A stretch of DNA of 64,000 bases from Ypsolopha sequella (taxonomy: Eukaryota > Arthropoda > Insecta > Lepidoptera > Ypsolophidae), in NCBI GenBank assembly GCA_934047225.1, contig OW203984.1, positions 8,565,201 through 8,629,200 of the forward strand. The letters are read 5' to 3'. Positions within the stretch are counted from its first letter, which is position 1; every line of letters starts with the position of its first letter. The translations under genes and the position numbers were made by a program. The notes under the pieces were generated by a model. It made no database searches, had not been told where the DNA came from, and was given only the letters and a program-made list of their open reading frames with translations. This document shows, in pieces, positions 53,674 through 64,000 of the stretch.

Positions 53674-55135
53674 ACACAATGTAGTTCAACTTCTTAACTA
53701 AGTACAAAAATGTTATTTGTTAAAAATATTCTGAATTATTTTGCTAAATAGTTCCAACCGCGAGATCACATTTTGGTGGAGCCATTTTTATCCCTGATAC
53801 TCTACCAAGTTAAAATCGTTACTAGTAAATTTAATTCTGGAGGTTAGGAAGCGGAAGCTTCGCTGAATTTTTGGGGTTTTTCTTTTATGTTTGTTAGTAT
53901 CTAAAATAGTTTGTTTCATGTGTTTTATATAAAAATTTAAAAATTTAAAAATTTCTTTATTTCAAAATAAGTTACATAAATTATAAAAACACTAGTTCCC
54001 ACAGAAAGTTTCCTTGTGTAGTGGAAACTAGGCTCCTATGGACTGTAACAAACTAATAAAACTTTATGTTTTATGTTTATGTTTATGAACTAGATGGCAC
54101 TGTACGCAGACAAAGTTGCATATAAATCCTAGTATGTATTATAACAATAATGACTTCTACTAACAGTTTTTTTTAAATTACTTCCGGTTTAAGTACATTG
54201 CCTCTGAGTTAGTAATTCTGAACTGTATTTAGATAGCTGTACGTGAACTGTACATGTATGTAGTGCATAGGCATTAGGTGTTCTACGGACCTGTGTAAAC
54301 AAAGTAAGTCAGATGTATAACCTAAATTTACATATAGGTGTGTTATAGATTACGAGAATGGCGTCCAAACACTGCATAAACTAACAACTGTATTGCATAC
54401 AGATTATGTTAAACGTGTTTGTGTATACTAAATCGGTAGCAGTTTCAGCTGATAAATGGTGTAGATCAATTTTGAACAATGCGTCTCCTCATCTTGAGGC
54501 CAGGATATAAATGAAGCTCTAAGACCCTAAATTGGGGGTAACGAAGCCACTGCTACGTAATCTCGGTGCAGGCAGGCTTAGGCTATTCCTGTTAAGGAAT
54601 ACCATCTGGTCCTGAGGCTTGCTTTTAGCGAAGTGCCTGGGTATTCATCAAAGGGATGATACCTTCTGGTTTGTACGTAATCGTATTGATTGCTTTGTTG
54701 GAATCATATCACGTGACTCAGGCTCAGATGTGACCGTTTCTATCTAAAGCTATTGAAATTTAATTTCTTCGTATAATAGCTTTGATTTCCGACGAGACAC
54801 AATTTGCTTTCAGGTTGCCTGCCTTGGAAAGCGCCGTTGGTCCCGGCTACTATTGAAAGATCCGTACTTGTTAACCCGTTCAGTTAACACTTTTTGATAA
54901 CAAATGAAGAAAGTCTCGGGCCCTTATTGTGTAACTTCAATCTCAATCGCTATCACTAGTCATCGTTATTGGCTAAAAATTATGTGTGGATGTCATTTCT
55001 AGCCAATCACGATCTAGCCAATACATTTGAAAGTGATAGCTATAGAGGTTAAATTGAGACAATAAGACCTCTGATTGCTGCACTTATAAATTAAAGTCAA
55101 ATTGAATGGTATTCTCTTAATTTATAGTATGTTAT
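53674..55135. other. No gene seen
   Basis: AT-rich. The small direct repeat AAAATTTAAAAATTT lies at 53930-53952. 54500-54720 is GC-richer but has no recognisable product. Confidence 0.4.
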
Positions 55136-55538
55136 TTTGAAGAAAACGATCCTCAAGACTCTTTCGATCGGTATCATAAAAATACACAATTTTTTTTTAT
55201 TATTTCACCGGTTCAAGATTTATCAAAAGTCTTTTAATGCAGTTTTACCTTTTTTTTTAAATAAGTTATTTTTTGTTTATTTATTTATTTAGTTTATTCA
55301 GAAAATTAACAGCGATATATTTACTCTAAAAAATATTTCAAAACTTAAACTAAGGCCAATAACAAACTTCCTCAACTGTTAAAAATAATAATCAAAACTT
55401 AACTAATTCGTTACTCAGAATTTAGACTACTCTTATATAAGAAAATAAAGCAACTTAACTACGTAACGTAATCTTATTTATTATTGTTGCGTTGTTGCGT
55501 TCAGTAAAATTTGCTATTATCAATTATTTAAAGTACTT
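55136..55538 (+). mobile_element. Interspersed repeat family U, copy 2
   Basis: Shares GATCCTCAAGACTCTTTCG, ATCGGTATCATAAAAATACA and TTTATCAAAAGTCTTTTAAT with 39537-39775. A 240-bp AT-rich insertion (about 55262-55505) splits it before AAAATTTGCTATTATC. Confidence 0.5.
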
Positions 55539-55912
55539 CCCCCCAACCACGGTAATTTTTTTCCAAACTTTGGATGTGTTATACATGTCGAAGGTATTTG
55601 TTTTTATTGTAGTTTTTTGTTAGGTTTTTTTTTAAGGTTTTAAGCAGAAAAATTAATCATTTCTGTAGAAAATCCCTTGCAAAATCAATCGAAATTTGCC
55701 GCAGCAAATTTTTTCGCACTTGCCAAAATCGCTGTCCTGATTAGAGAAATGTATGTCGCTGGTAAATTGTCAAAGCCGTGCAATTATTTTATTTCACTAG
55801 GTCAGGTTAGGTTATATAATAAAAAACCTAATAAAAAACTACAATAAAAACTAATACCTTCGACATGTATAACACATGCACCGTGTGGAAAAAAATTACC
55901 ATGGTTGGAGGG
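55539..55912. mobile_element. Foldback element with ~100-bp arms (N1)
   Basis: CCCCCAACCACGGTAATTTT and onward, including GTGTTATACATGTCGAAGG, is inverted at the right end (CCTTCGACATGTATAACAC and onward to CCATGGTTGGAGGG). AAAGTACTT borders it on both sides (55530-55538 and 55913-55921), a probable 8-9 bp target duplication within the family U repeat. Confidence 0.75.
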
Positions 55913-55937
55913 AAAGTACTTTAAATATCGCCGTCCA

Positions 55938-56165
55938 GCCCCCCTATTCTGTATCTTTGGTTGCCAACTGAAATGGGTGCCTATCATCAAAAACATAGAT
56001 AAAAACGGAAATTTCAAAATTGCCTTTAGTGGGTATGGTACTATAAACAATTTGTGTCGTCACTTCAAGTGCGAACATATCGTTAGACAATCGGAATTCG
56101 ATAGTATATCTATGTTTTTGATGATAGGCACCCAGTCTAGTTGGCAACTACAGATACATAATAGG
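55938..56165. mobile_element. Foldback element (N2), adjacent to N1
   Basis: The arms CTATTCTGTATCTTTGGTTG and onward to GGTGCCTATCATCAAAAACA are inverted as TGTTTTTGATGATAGGCACC and onward to AGTTGGCAACTACAGATAC. Arm length is about 65 bp and the loop about 100 bp. Non-coding. Confidence 0.75.
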
Positions 56166-56661
56166 CCAGATAATAGGCCAATAGACATGATTTGCTTATT
56201 CAAGTAATCTAACAACTTTAACTTACGAAAAACAATTTAGTAAATTTTCAATTTTGTTCTGTGGTCTCATCATTAAAAAATTCGTGCTTGCCTCGTCCAA
56301 AAGTCCAAGAAAAAGTCTCAAAAATTCATGCGCCGGGAAAAATGTCAGGTCTATTTGCATCCAAATGCAACAATTGACAGGACAAACTCGTGCCAAAGAT
56401 CCAAACTGGACGCGGACCATAAATTCCTGTTCCTTACAATAGTTACCGACATCGCACCTGGGATCTGTCTTAGTTGAAACTTTCCCGGAACTTCACTGTC
56501 TCGCTAGTTGCTTGCTCAAGACAAATTGCACTACCAAGTCGGATTAGACTACGAGGTATCTAGTAATATACTCATAGACAGACGATTGATCATACATAAG
56601 CTTATGCAGTACATCTTGCCAATTTGTGCTTACTGTTTTTATCAGTGGTTTTAATTGAAAT
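56166..56661. other. No gene seen
   Basis: Open frames occur on both strands at 56223-56442 without a recognisable domain; neither has splice or start support. Confidence 0.4.
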
Positions 56662-56940
56662 AAAAAAACAGGCCAAGTGCGAGTTGGGCTCGCGCACGAA
56701 GGGTTCTGTACCATTATCTATAAAAACGGCAAAAAAACACGTCTGTTGTATGGGAGCCCCCTTAAATATTTATTTTATTCTGTTTTTTAGTACTTGTTGA
56801 TACAGCGGCAACAGAAATACATCATCTGTGAAAATTTCAACTGTCTAACTATCACGGTTCATGAGATACAGCCTGGTGACAGACGAACAGACGGACAGAC
56901 AGACGGATAGCGGACCCTTTGGGTACGGAACCCTAAAAAG
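56662..56940 (-). mobile_element. Family A SINE-like repeat
   Basis: Minus orientation, with GGCCAAGTGCGAGTTGGG and CTCGCGCACGAAGGGTTC at the left and GACAGACGGATAGCGGACCC then GGGTACGGAACCCTAAAAAG at the right. Confidence 0.8.
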
Positions 56941-57063
56941 GGTTCATTTGTCAGGGTTGGCAGATGGAAAAATGGCAAAGGAGAAGAATGGAAAAGGAAA
57001 AGATTTACAAAACCGGTCAGGTGCGTGCAGGACTCGAGGCCTGATGGTTCCATATATATATCA

Positions 57064-57648
57064 CTTTAAGATTAAACGTCAGTCGCTAAGCGCAAAGTGC
57101 AAAAATTAACTTTGTTTTTCTTGTTTAGAAGTTAAAAATTAAAAACCTTTTGGTATGTGACAATTGACGCCAATAGTTCAGTATTAGCAGTAAGTAGCCT
57201 CAGCATGAAAACATCTCCGTATAGTTGCGTTTCAAACTACATCAAAATCGTATGGAATCTGGGAAACCGCTGCAAGCGGACAGTAGCGGAACTAACAGCT
57301 ACGTATGGCAACCTAAGTTTAGTTTTAAACGCAACGATACGGAGATATTTTCATGCTTAGGCTACTGATAATATAAAGTGGTATTAGTAAGGATTATAAA
57401 GCATGAGTTTGAAATTTAATGCACAATTAGTCATGATATTATCCAAACAATGTTAAAACAGCATTTTAAGTTGGTTTTGAGAAGTTCATGGTCAATTGTG
57501 TACAATTTCAAACTCTTGCTTTATAAACCTCACTAATACTGAACTATTGGCGTGCAATGCATTTCAATTGTTTATTTCTTAATAAGAAAAACAAAGTTAA
57601 GTTATGCACTTTGTGCTAAGCGACTGACGTTTAACTTTAAAGATGAAC
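57064..57648. mobile_element. Complex foldback element with nested inverted repeats (family M)
   Basis: Outer arms ATTAAACGTCAGTCGCTAAG and CTAAGCGACTGACGTTTAAC (57071-57140 and 57575-57645). Next inside are CCAATAGTTCAGTATTAG (about 57172) and its inverse (57531-57550). Inside that are two separate hairpins, 57195-57364 (arms GTAGCCTCAGCATGAAAACA) and 57383-57545 (arms around AGTTTGAAATT). Non-coding. Confidence 0.7.
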
Positions 57649-57798
57649 TTATACCACTTGCAACATTACTGGACACTTGACATTAACTTGACATTTCTAT
57701 GTAAATAAAGGGTCTAATTAAGTTGGTATATAATAACTTCCTAAAGAATTAAATATAGGAAATTTTACTTGTGAATAAATTTTTTTTTAAAGTTTGTC

Positions 57799-57932
57799 AT
57801 TGCGGTTTAGAAATGCTGTAGGAAAGGTTTGGATATGAGGAGCTCTGAACCGGGATTTGAACCTGAGACCTCTCGCCGGTTCAGAACTCCTCACATTCAG
57901 ATCTTTCTTTCTGCGTTTCTATACCGCAATTA
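57799..57932. mobile_element. Hairpin element with a tRNA-like B box in its loop
   Basis: Arms ATTGCGGTTTAGAAATGCTG and onward to GGAGCTCTGAACCGG pair with CCGGTTCAGAACTCCTCAC and onward to GCGTTTCTATACCGCAAT. The loop, read on the minus strand, contains AGGTTCAAATCCCGG, an exact B-box consensus. There is no A box or acceptor stem, so it is not a tRNA gene. Confidence 0.6.
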
Positions 57933-58099
57933 AATTTTATAATGTTAATTTGTTTCTCCTTGCGATGGATAACTCGCCAAGTGTTTAAACAAGTGTAGGT
58001 TTTCATGGCGAACAAATTTGTATGAAATTGATTATATAAAGCGTAATAACTTTATATAATTATTTTTTTGCGTTAATTTAGAAGCCAGATGTTTTACAG

Positions 58100-58283
58100 C
58101 ACCACGGGCTTCTGTAGGAGGTATCAGTTTCAACCACGGATAGAACAAAGGTTTCATCTTGATATCTCACATGTCATTGGGCCTGAGCAAAAGGTCTTGA
58201 CAGACGGACAGACGGACAATAAAGTGAACCTATAAGGGTTCCGTTTTTCCATTTTGATGAACGGAACGGAATCCTAAAAAGAG
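58100..58283 (-). mobile_element. Family Q SINE-like repeat
   Basis: Contains GTCTTGACAGACGGACAGAC, ATAAGGGTTCCGTTTTTCC and GAACGGAACGGAATCCTAAA. It relates to 26522-26720 in inverse orientation and has no terminal hairpin module. Confidence 0.5.
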
Positions 58284-58329
58284 TATTTAAGAAAAATTCC
58301 GAGAATAAAAGGAAAAAAAACATTTTCAA

Positions 58330-58505
58330 TGTTTTAATACAGTTTTAATATTTTAGGATAGCTTCATCCAAATTTTTGACTATTGTGTTTAATATGTTAA
58401 TTATAAGTACTAGTTTTAAGTTAATAGTTATTATGTACCTATATGTTGCTTTTCTATGTATTCTTTTTGTCCCCAAATAAATTTCTTTCTTTCTTCCTTC
58501 TTTCT
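58330..58505 (+). mobile_element. LINE 3' end with TTTC tail
   Basis: A UTR-like block ends TTTTTGTCCCCAAATAAATT followed by a TTTC/TTCC microsatellite (58484-58505), typical of a 3'-truncated non-LTR insertion. Confidence 0.5.
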
Positions 58506-58994
58506 TAATTACTTCAATGTTTCAGAAAAACTAGTCACATAATTAATGTCACATTAAATCAATCCATTCATTAAATAATTATTTAACCGAACACATTTTG
58601 AATTAAACAACACAAGAAAGCGGTGAATACAGTGTAAAGTGCAATTCATCTATACCTAGTCTTTTAGCGACCCGATACTAGGGGATCTTATCGTATGCTT
58701 TTATTTTCCCGTACGTTTTTAATTAGGTCAACTTGTAGGATATTTTTTTGAGATTACATAAATAAAAGGAAATCCTAAGGTGGATAAAGGGCAAGTAGTT
58801 CAAGCTATATAAGCTTCAATATGCAAACAAAAATAGGCTTTAGGACAATGAAAATAAGATTTTGTCAGCTGTTTGACAGCCCCGTTCACAAGTCACCCCG
58901 CGCCGCGCCGCTCTGCTACTGACTCTACTCTGACTGCCTACTTACATAAAAACCACGAAGCAGTTATGAATTGTGTGTATTATGAATAAGGTGT
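58506..58994. other. No gene seen
   Basis: AT-rich apart from a short CpG patch at 58885-58920 (CCCCGCGCCGCGCCGCTC). Confidence 0.4.
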
Positions 58995-59441
58995 GTTAAT
59001 TCGAAAACCATTTTGAGATTCAGGTTTAATAAGCCGTATTGTCGAACTTTTGGCCTAAAAAACCTCATGATGATGAATATTTTTACGAAAAGGCTGCAAC
59101 TTCTATTTGCCCTCGTCGTGTGACGTCACTTGAGTAATGGCTGTTTAGTAATGTGTTCTTTGCTATAAAGATAAATTTATAATAATTTGCTGCAGACTAA
59201 TTTGACAGCTAGATGACAGACGAGTAGACAGACAGAGACAGATCACTTTTTTTATAAGCAATCACACATCACAATCAGTATAATGTCTAAAATTCTCAAG
59301 TGACAAGGACATTTCTTTGAAAAATCATAAAAAATAATGGATAATTTATATACCAAAATAATTAATACTTTGTCGTAAAATGGCGAATATTCTCTGAAAA
59401 AAAAAAGAAAAAATATTTTAAAAATTAAGCTTTGGGAATTG
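58995..59441 (+). mobile_element. Interspersed repeat family P, copy 2
   Basis: Longer copy of 27251-27562: GACGAGTAGACAGACAGAGA, CAATCACACATCACAATCAG, TATAATGTCTAAAATTCTCA and the AATTAAGCTTTGGGAATT end. An extra 130 bp or so (59060-59190) is present relative to copy 1. Confidence 0.65.
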
Positions 59442-59895
59442 CTCCGTGATAAAAACTCATCATTACTCTCTTAGGGCGCGTACAGCAGTTTGATTATTCT
59501 ACATATTATCCACTGTAATTTCATAGATATTAATTTCTACTTGATGTCAGGCTGTGTCTCAGAGAAATAGACTTGACACACGAACAGACTGAAGTGATCC
59601 TATACATAATTTTTATATAAGTACCTATATATATAGGTATATATATTTCTTTAAGTACAATTTTTTTTTTTGCTTATTATAGTTCATAAATATATGAAGC
59701 ATAATTTTCACAAAGACTATATAATATTCAATTTCATATATATATTATATTGAAAAAATATTCACTGATAAGTATTACACCCACATGGATATTATAAAAA
59801 CCACATTACACATATTGATCTTTACATACTATATTATTTATTTCTTATTTAATAACATATGAATAAATATAATTTTAGCTTTTTAGGCCTTTAAT

Positions 59896-59990
59896 TTATA
59901 GTTAGATAATAGTAGCATTAGATAATTAAAAAATTTACTTTATATTTTTTAATAATCTAATGCTACTATTATTTAATAACACTAAATTAA
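59896..59990. repeat. Short hairpin
   Basis: TAATAGTAGCATTAGATAAT at about 59906 pairs with ATAATCTAATGCTACTATTA at about 59951-59970. Arms are about 28 bp with an AT-rich loop. Confidence 0.65.
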
Positions 59991-59994
59991 AGTT

Positions 59995-60250
59995 CAGCAC
60001 GTCGCACTTCCACGGTTCCGACAGAATGATCAGTGCTGCATTGTGAATCTTTGCAGCAAATACTGAGTCGGAGCCCTTTTACTGTTGAAATATGGAAATA
60101 TTATGTACCTGTCTCAATATTATTATTGTTAAAACTTGTTCCTTGTCTTTTATTGTTAGTGTAAACTGTAACTGTTTAATTGTGTTGAATGTGAATTGCG
60201 TTAATGCAATAGTGAATAAATATTTTATCTATATATCTATCTATATACAT
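59995..60250 (+). mobile_element. LINE 3' end with TCTA tail
   Basis: A GC-richer start (CACTTCCACGGTTCCGACAG and GAGTCGGAGCCCTTTTAC) is followed by AT-rich UTR and GTGAATAAATATTTTATC plus a (TATC)n tail at 60228-60246. Confidence 0.5.
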
Positions 60251-60281
60251 AAGGGTTCCATTCAAATTCACAAGAATCATC

Positions 60282-61108
60282 TTTTTTAGGGTTCTGTAAT
60301 ACCTAAACGGTAAAAAAGGAACCTTTATGGTGAGACTCCGTTGTCCGTCCGTCCGTTCGTATGTCACAGCCACATAACTTTAGTACCGTTAAAGATAAAG
60401 ATGTGAAATTTGGCACAAGAATAGCACTAATTTGCCCACATATCAAAGTGTAAAAAAAATATTGAAAATTTTAAATTGTTAAAAATATTTCCAAAACAAA
60501 AAATATTATTCTAAAAATACAATATGGGTATCAAATTGTAGATATTAAAAAGCTGATTTTAAAAGTATATACTTATACTATATTTACTGGCACTGGTTTC
60601 GAGAAATCTTTAAAAAACCACAACAATGTGTATGTCCCCCCCCCCCCCCCTCTTATCTACGAAACTGGTAGACCGAAAAATATAAAAAAAAATGTCGATT
60701 ATAAATCGTAACGGGCCAATTACAAGAAAACTAAAGCGATTTAAAAGATATTGAACACAGATGAGAAATATAAAAAAAGAAGTAAAATAAATAAAAAAAA
60801 TATTTTATAAAATACAATATGGGTATAAAATTGAAGGTGATTGTAATATATAGTTTGGCTATATTTTATTGCATCTATTTTGAGAAATCCTTGAAAAACC
60901 ATAAAAAATGTATGTCCCCCCCCCCTTATCTCCAAAACTGGGAACAGAAAAATGTAAAAAAAATCTTCGTACTATTTGTTTACGTAAAGATTACAGGAAA
61001 AATAAAGCTGTTGAGAAATTCACGAAAAAGTTACAAAATTAAATTTATCATCCACAATACGGAACCCTAGCTACGCGAGTCTGACTCGCACTTGGCCGTT
61101 TTTTTTTA
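60282..61108 (+). mobile_element. Family B interspersed repeat, full-length copy
   Basis: Begins TTTTTTAGGGTTCTGTAATA, continues AAAGGAACCTTTATGGTGAG, GTCCGTCCGTCCGTTCGTAT and CACAAGAATAGCACTAATTT. It then has two degenerate internal units each with a C-run (60635-60651 and 60917-60926). It ends ACGGAACCCTAGCTACGCG, GAGTCTGACTCGC and CACTTGGCCG plus T-run. Non-coding; the terminal module is shared with family A. Confidence 0.8.
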
Positions 61109-62124
61109 CGTACATACTATGTACGCTTACGCTTGTCCATTACCTAGCAGAGTATTTGAAGGGTATCGGTCACAAAGCCGTAAATCGGACGTTCTGTAAA
61201 ATTAATATTAGACCATTACATTATTTACATTACATTACTATTCTTAGAGTCCGAACCGTCGGGTGACGTGTTCTTCGATAGTAAAAGTAAATTAATTTGT
61301 AGGTTAATTAGTAATTTTTTGGCTTCATGTTATTTTTTGTTTATTTTATGTTATTTTAAATTATTTTAAATTTTATATTATAATACTATATCTAATAATT
61401 ATTGTAATTGGGTTCACCCGTAATAATTATAATAAATAAATAAATAAAATAAATAAATAAATAAATTACATGCTCCAATCCTAGTCCCTTGAACTATGAC
61501 AGCTATGACTATAGTATAGACTCCGGTAAGTGCCTGTTACACTTCCAAGTTACGGTAGCGTCCTAACTTAACTAAATGCCTTCAATTGTAAACAGCTTAG
61601 TAGTTTCACGGTAAAGTGAACATAAATCAAAACTTTGCCTGGCATATGCGAGCCGGCTTTCAAATTGGTTCAAGCAGAAAAAGTGCAGCATCAGTTTTAT
61701 TTGGAAGATTGTATTTTACGGAACTTAATATTTAAAGTAGACTTTGGATAGCTCAATATTTAATTTAACATGTAACGATTGTCTTCTTGTTTCCATTATA
61801 CGAATAGTAAGAAATGCAATGGTATATGTACTGACATACTGGAAACAGTGCCATTGCGGAAATGCGCTCATCAACTTTTAATGAAAAGATTTTATTTTAC
61901 TCTTCCTGTTATTTGTTAGTTAGTTTATCAGTAAGTAAGTTAGTTAACTAACATACTAGTATGTTTGGATTTAACGAGGGGAATACGTCGTTATAATTAT
62001 CCAATTTTTTTTTTTTGCTAAGCCAACAATCCGCTGCCTTTGTACTGAACTTGGCCCCTTTTCACGTTTATGTTTTTGGTGGGATGTTATTTATTCTCGT
62101 AAAGTTGTATTTAAATACTTATGA
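61109..62124. other. No gene seen
   Basis: AT-rich. Includes an (AAAT)n run at 61432-61467, which may be a retroposon tail. Confidence 0.4.
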
Positions 62125-62345
62125 ATATTTTTTCAATGCAAGTGTTCGTAAAGACTTATTTTATGTTCATCAAAACTGTTCGTAAAATGATTTTTACCGT
62201 ACTCGAGCTTTATTTTTATTTTCTTTTATTTATTTACAGGAAGTTGGCTAACCTGCAACCTTTCCTTGTGTACCAAACATATATAATACATTTTTTTCAC
62301 TGTTTAACTGCTCTGGATAGTCATTTCTTTTGAGCTAGTTTAAAT
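62125..62345 (-). mobile_element. Repeat family D, partial and diverged
   Basis: Inverse of the second module of family D: TTTTTTCAATGCAAGTGTTC, AAGTTGGCTAACCTGCAACC, TTTCCTTGTGTACCA, CACTGTTTAACTGCTCTGG. The foldback module is absent, which suggests the two modules can occur separately. Confidence 0.55.
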
Positions 62346-63517
62346 TTTGAGTTCACATCACTTTAAATTCACATTGATTTTAAAGGGAAGAAATTGTAGT
62401 TTTGATGTAATTACAAATTGGAAAATAATATTTCGGGTCACTTAAAAGTTCGTGTAAGCGGCAAAAGTCATTATTATCAAATACATTGCTCAGAGGTTAT
62501 ATTAATACTCGTAGTTCTTTGTTTCGCACACAAACAAATTTCGAAGCTTTGGAACGTACCGATTTTTTCCGTCAACTTGGCAAATTGCGTGCACAGAAAA
62601 AAAAAGTCCGCCCGCGTAATGTTTAGATCTGAGATTTGGAGTATTTTTTGTTTGTTTGTTGCCTTAGATAATCTGGAATTTAATTGATAAATCATTGGAT
62701 TTAACCCCGCCAGATTGCAGAGGCTATAATTGCAAATGATAGGCTCTTGCCCCTTGCCGCCAAAATCAAGAAATAAATACCTGAATACTTACGAAAACAT
62801 TCTTCAGTGGAAAAATACAGCCCAAATAAATTCATGTAAGTCGATCCGTCTTTAAACTTAATTATGAATTCAACTATAACAATAGTTACAAATCTAGAAA
62901 AAATACATAATAAAAATGCCGCGCCTACATCAAAATAAACAAAATTCCACGCAGCCCAGCGCTCCGCTTGTGCTGCGTTCGTATTGGCAGTTCTTCAGTT
63001 CTTCATAGCCATTAAAATTATTTACTAATAGGGGCTTGAGCTGCAGACGACTGTACAAATCAGTCTGGCTTTACTGCAAACTAGCAGGCTAACACAACAA
63101 ATTACACGCCATATATTGCTCGGCTGCACATTTAGTCCACTTTATATAAGAACGTTTATGCCGTAGCATTTCTACAAATAGTGTGTGACTCCCCCTTCAC
63201 CCTCGAATCCACACCGTGTCACGAAATGCCAGCCTTGTCTCACAATAGAAAGATTGTCACACAAGATGTTTGCTATTGTGGGCATAGCGTCTATGATGGT
63301 TAAAATCCATTTGATGCCTTTATCGTCTGTAATTGCATTTATTACAGCCAGTGTGAACATAAGGTTTTTTTCTTATTTGCCCCGTTTAGAGTCGCAAAGG
63401 ATGCCAAACGGGTCACTTATTAAGCCTTTGCTGTCTGTCCGTCCTTTCGTCCACCTGTCACAGAGGTCTACAACTTTGATGTTGCTATGGCATCTATATT
63501 GTTATTTACAATATTAT
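62346..63517. other. No gene assigned
   Basis: An A/Q-type repeat core (CTGTCTGTCCGTCC, 63430-63443) marks a decayed SINE-like copy at about 63355-63490. Open frames at 62418-62695 and 63172-63529 have no recognisable domain. Confidence 0.4.
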
Positions 63518-63647
63518 ATATTTATATAAAAACACTCATTAAAATAATTATTTCCAGATATATTTCGACATATTTTACAGTCGGCGTCAGTGGAATACGA
63601 CTATATACTAATAATTATTTTAATAAGTGTTTTTATATAAATATATA
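63518..63647. mobile_element. Foldback element, ~130 bp
   Basis: TATATTTATATAAAAACACT and onward to AAAATAATTA is inverted as TAATTATTTTAATAAGTGTT and onward to ATATAAATATA. Arms are 34 bp with a 60-bp loop. Non-coding. Confidence 0.7.
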
Positions 63648-63735
63648 ATGTTAACTGAATAAAAAAAAACAAATAAGTTATATTTAATTAGTTATTTACA
63701 ATAATGAATGTACCTAGATTGCACCCTTATTGTGT

Positions 63736-63788
63736 GGTAGTACGGCACCCTTTGTGCGCGAGCCTGACTTGCTCTTAACCAGTTTTTT
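63736..63788 (+). mobile_element. Family A terminal fragment
   Basis: Only the 3' module remains: GTACGGCACCCTTTGTGCG, CGAGCCTGACTTGCTC and CAGTTTTTT. Confidence 0.5.
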
Positions 63789-64000
63789 CCAGTCTTATCT
63801 TTCGATAACCAGACGGTTAGTTTAAGTCTAAATAATTAATCAAAAAGTTATCCTTCAGATTCTACAACGCTAAACTTTAATCAAGATGGAAGCAGAATAA
63901 CCAAGGCATTGTCCAAGTCCCGTCCAGTAATAAATTGCCTCCCGCCAATAGTTCCGGGGTGGTGCAATCATCGATTTTCTTAGCATCCGCAAATTGTGAA

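Overview
The window reads as a repeat-rich intergenic and intronic stretch of a moth or butterfly (Lepidoptera) nuclear chromosome. It is AT-rich, with eukaryotic splice and poly(A) signals and no operons. It carries many copies of repeats of the kind common in lepidopteran genomes: elements ending in the hairpin-plus-CTTGGCCGG tail, a tRNA-derived SINE, RTE/CR1/Jockey-like LINE 3' ends with short tandem tails, hAT-type MITEs and a Lep1-like Helitron terminus. All identifications are by eye; no database was searched.

Genes: I can support one convincing host gene, a two-exon secreted structural (cuticle-type) protein at 20564-23493 on the + strand. A TATA box lies upstream, the first coding exon is 12 nt, and its 2.16 kb intron is filled with repeats. 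A second small two-exon coding unit (44332-44618) encodes little more than a complete THAP zinc-finger domain, and its poly(A) hexamer overlaps the stop codon. A minus-strand 103-codon reading frame with two CxxC pairs (12454-12765) is possible but unproven. Transposon coding remnants include a hAT transposase C-terminus (32716-32955, minus), a LINE RNase H domain (11515-12360) and several LINE ORF2 C-termini.

Layout. 0-9 kb: LINE 3' end, foldback elements, SINE, hAT MITE nested with another element. 9-20 kb: a TIR element, Helitron end, RNase H LINE, a 93-bp tandem repeat, and GC-richer stretches with no assignable gene. 20-24 kb: the cuticle-type gene. 24-44 kb: alternating MITEs, SINEs and LINE fragments, with the hAT transposase remnant. 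44.3-44.6 kb: THAP unit. 45.6-47.1 kb: nine almost identical 165-bp tandem units, open on both strands. 47-64 kb: nested hAT MITE inside a SINE-like repeat, TTAA-flanked MITE, tRNA-derived SINE, foldback elements and LINE tails.

The genes do not form an evident pathway. The coherent biology is transposon dynamics: two hAT-type MITE families with intact 8-bp target duplications, a hAT transposase remnant, several nested insertions, and an unusual density of long hairpins (about twenty in 64 kb). The least explained features are the 165-bp array, the THAP-only mini-gene, and the terminal hairpin shared by otherwise dissimilar repeat families.
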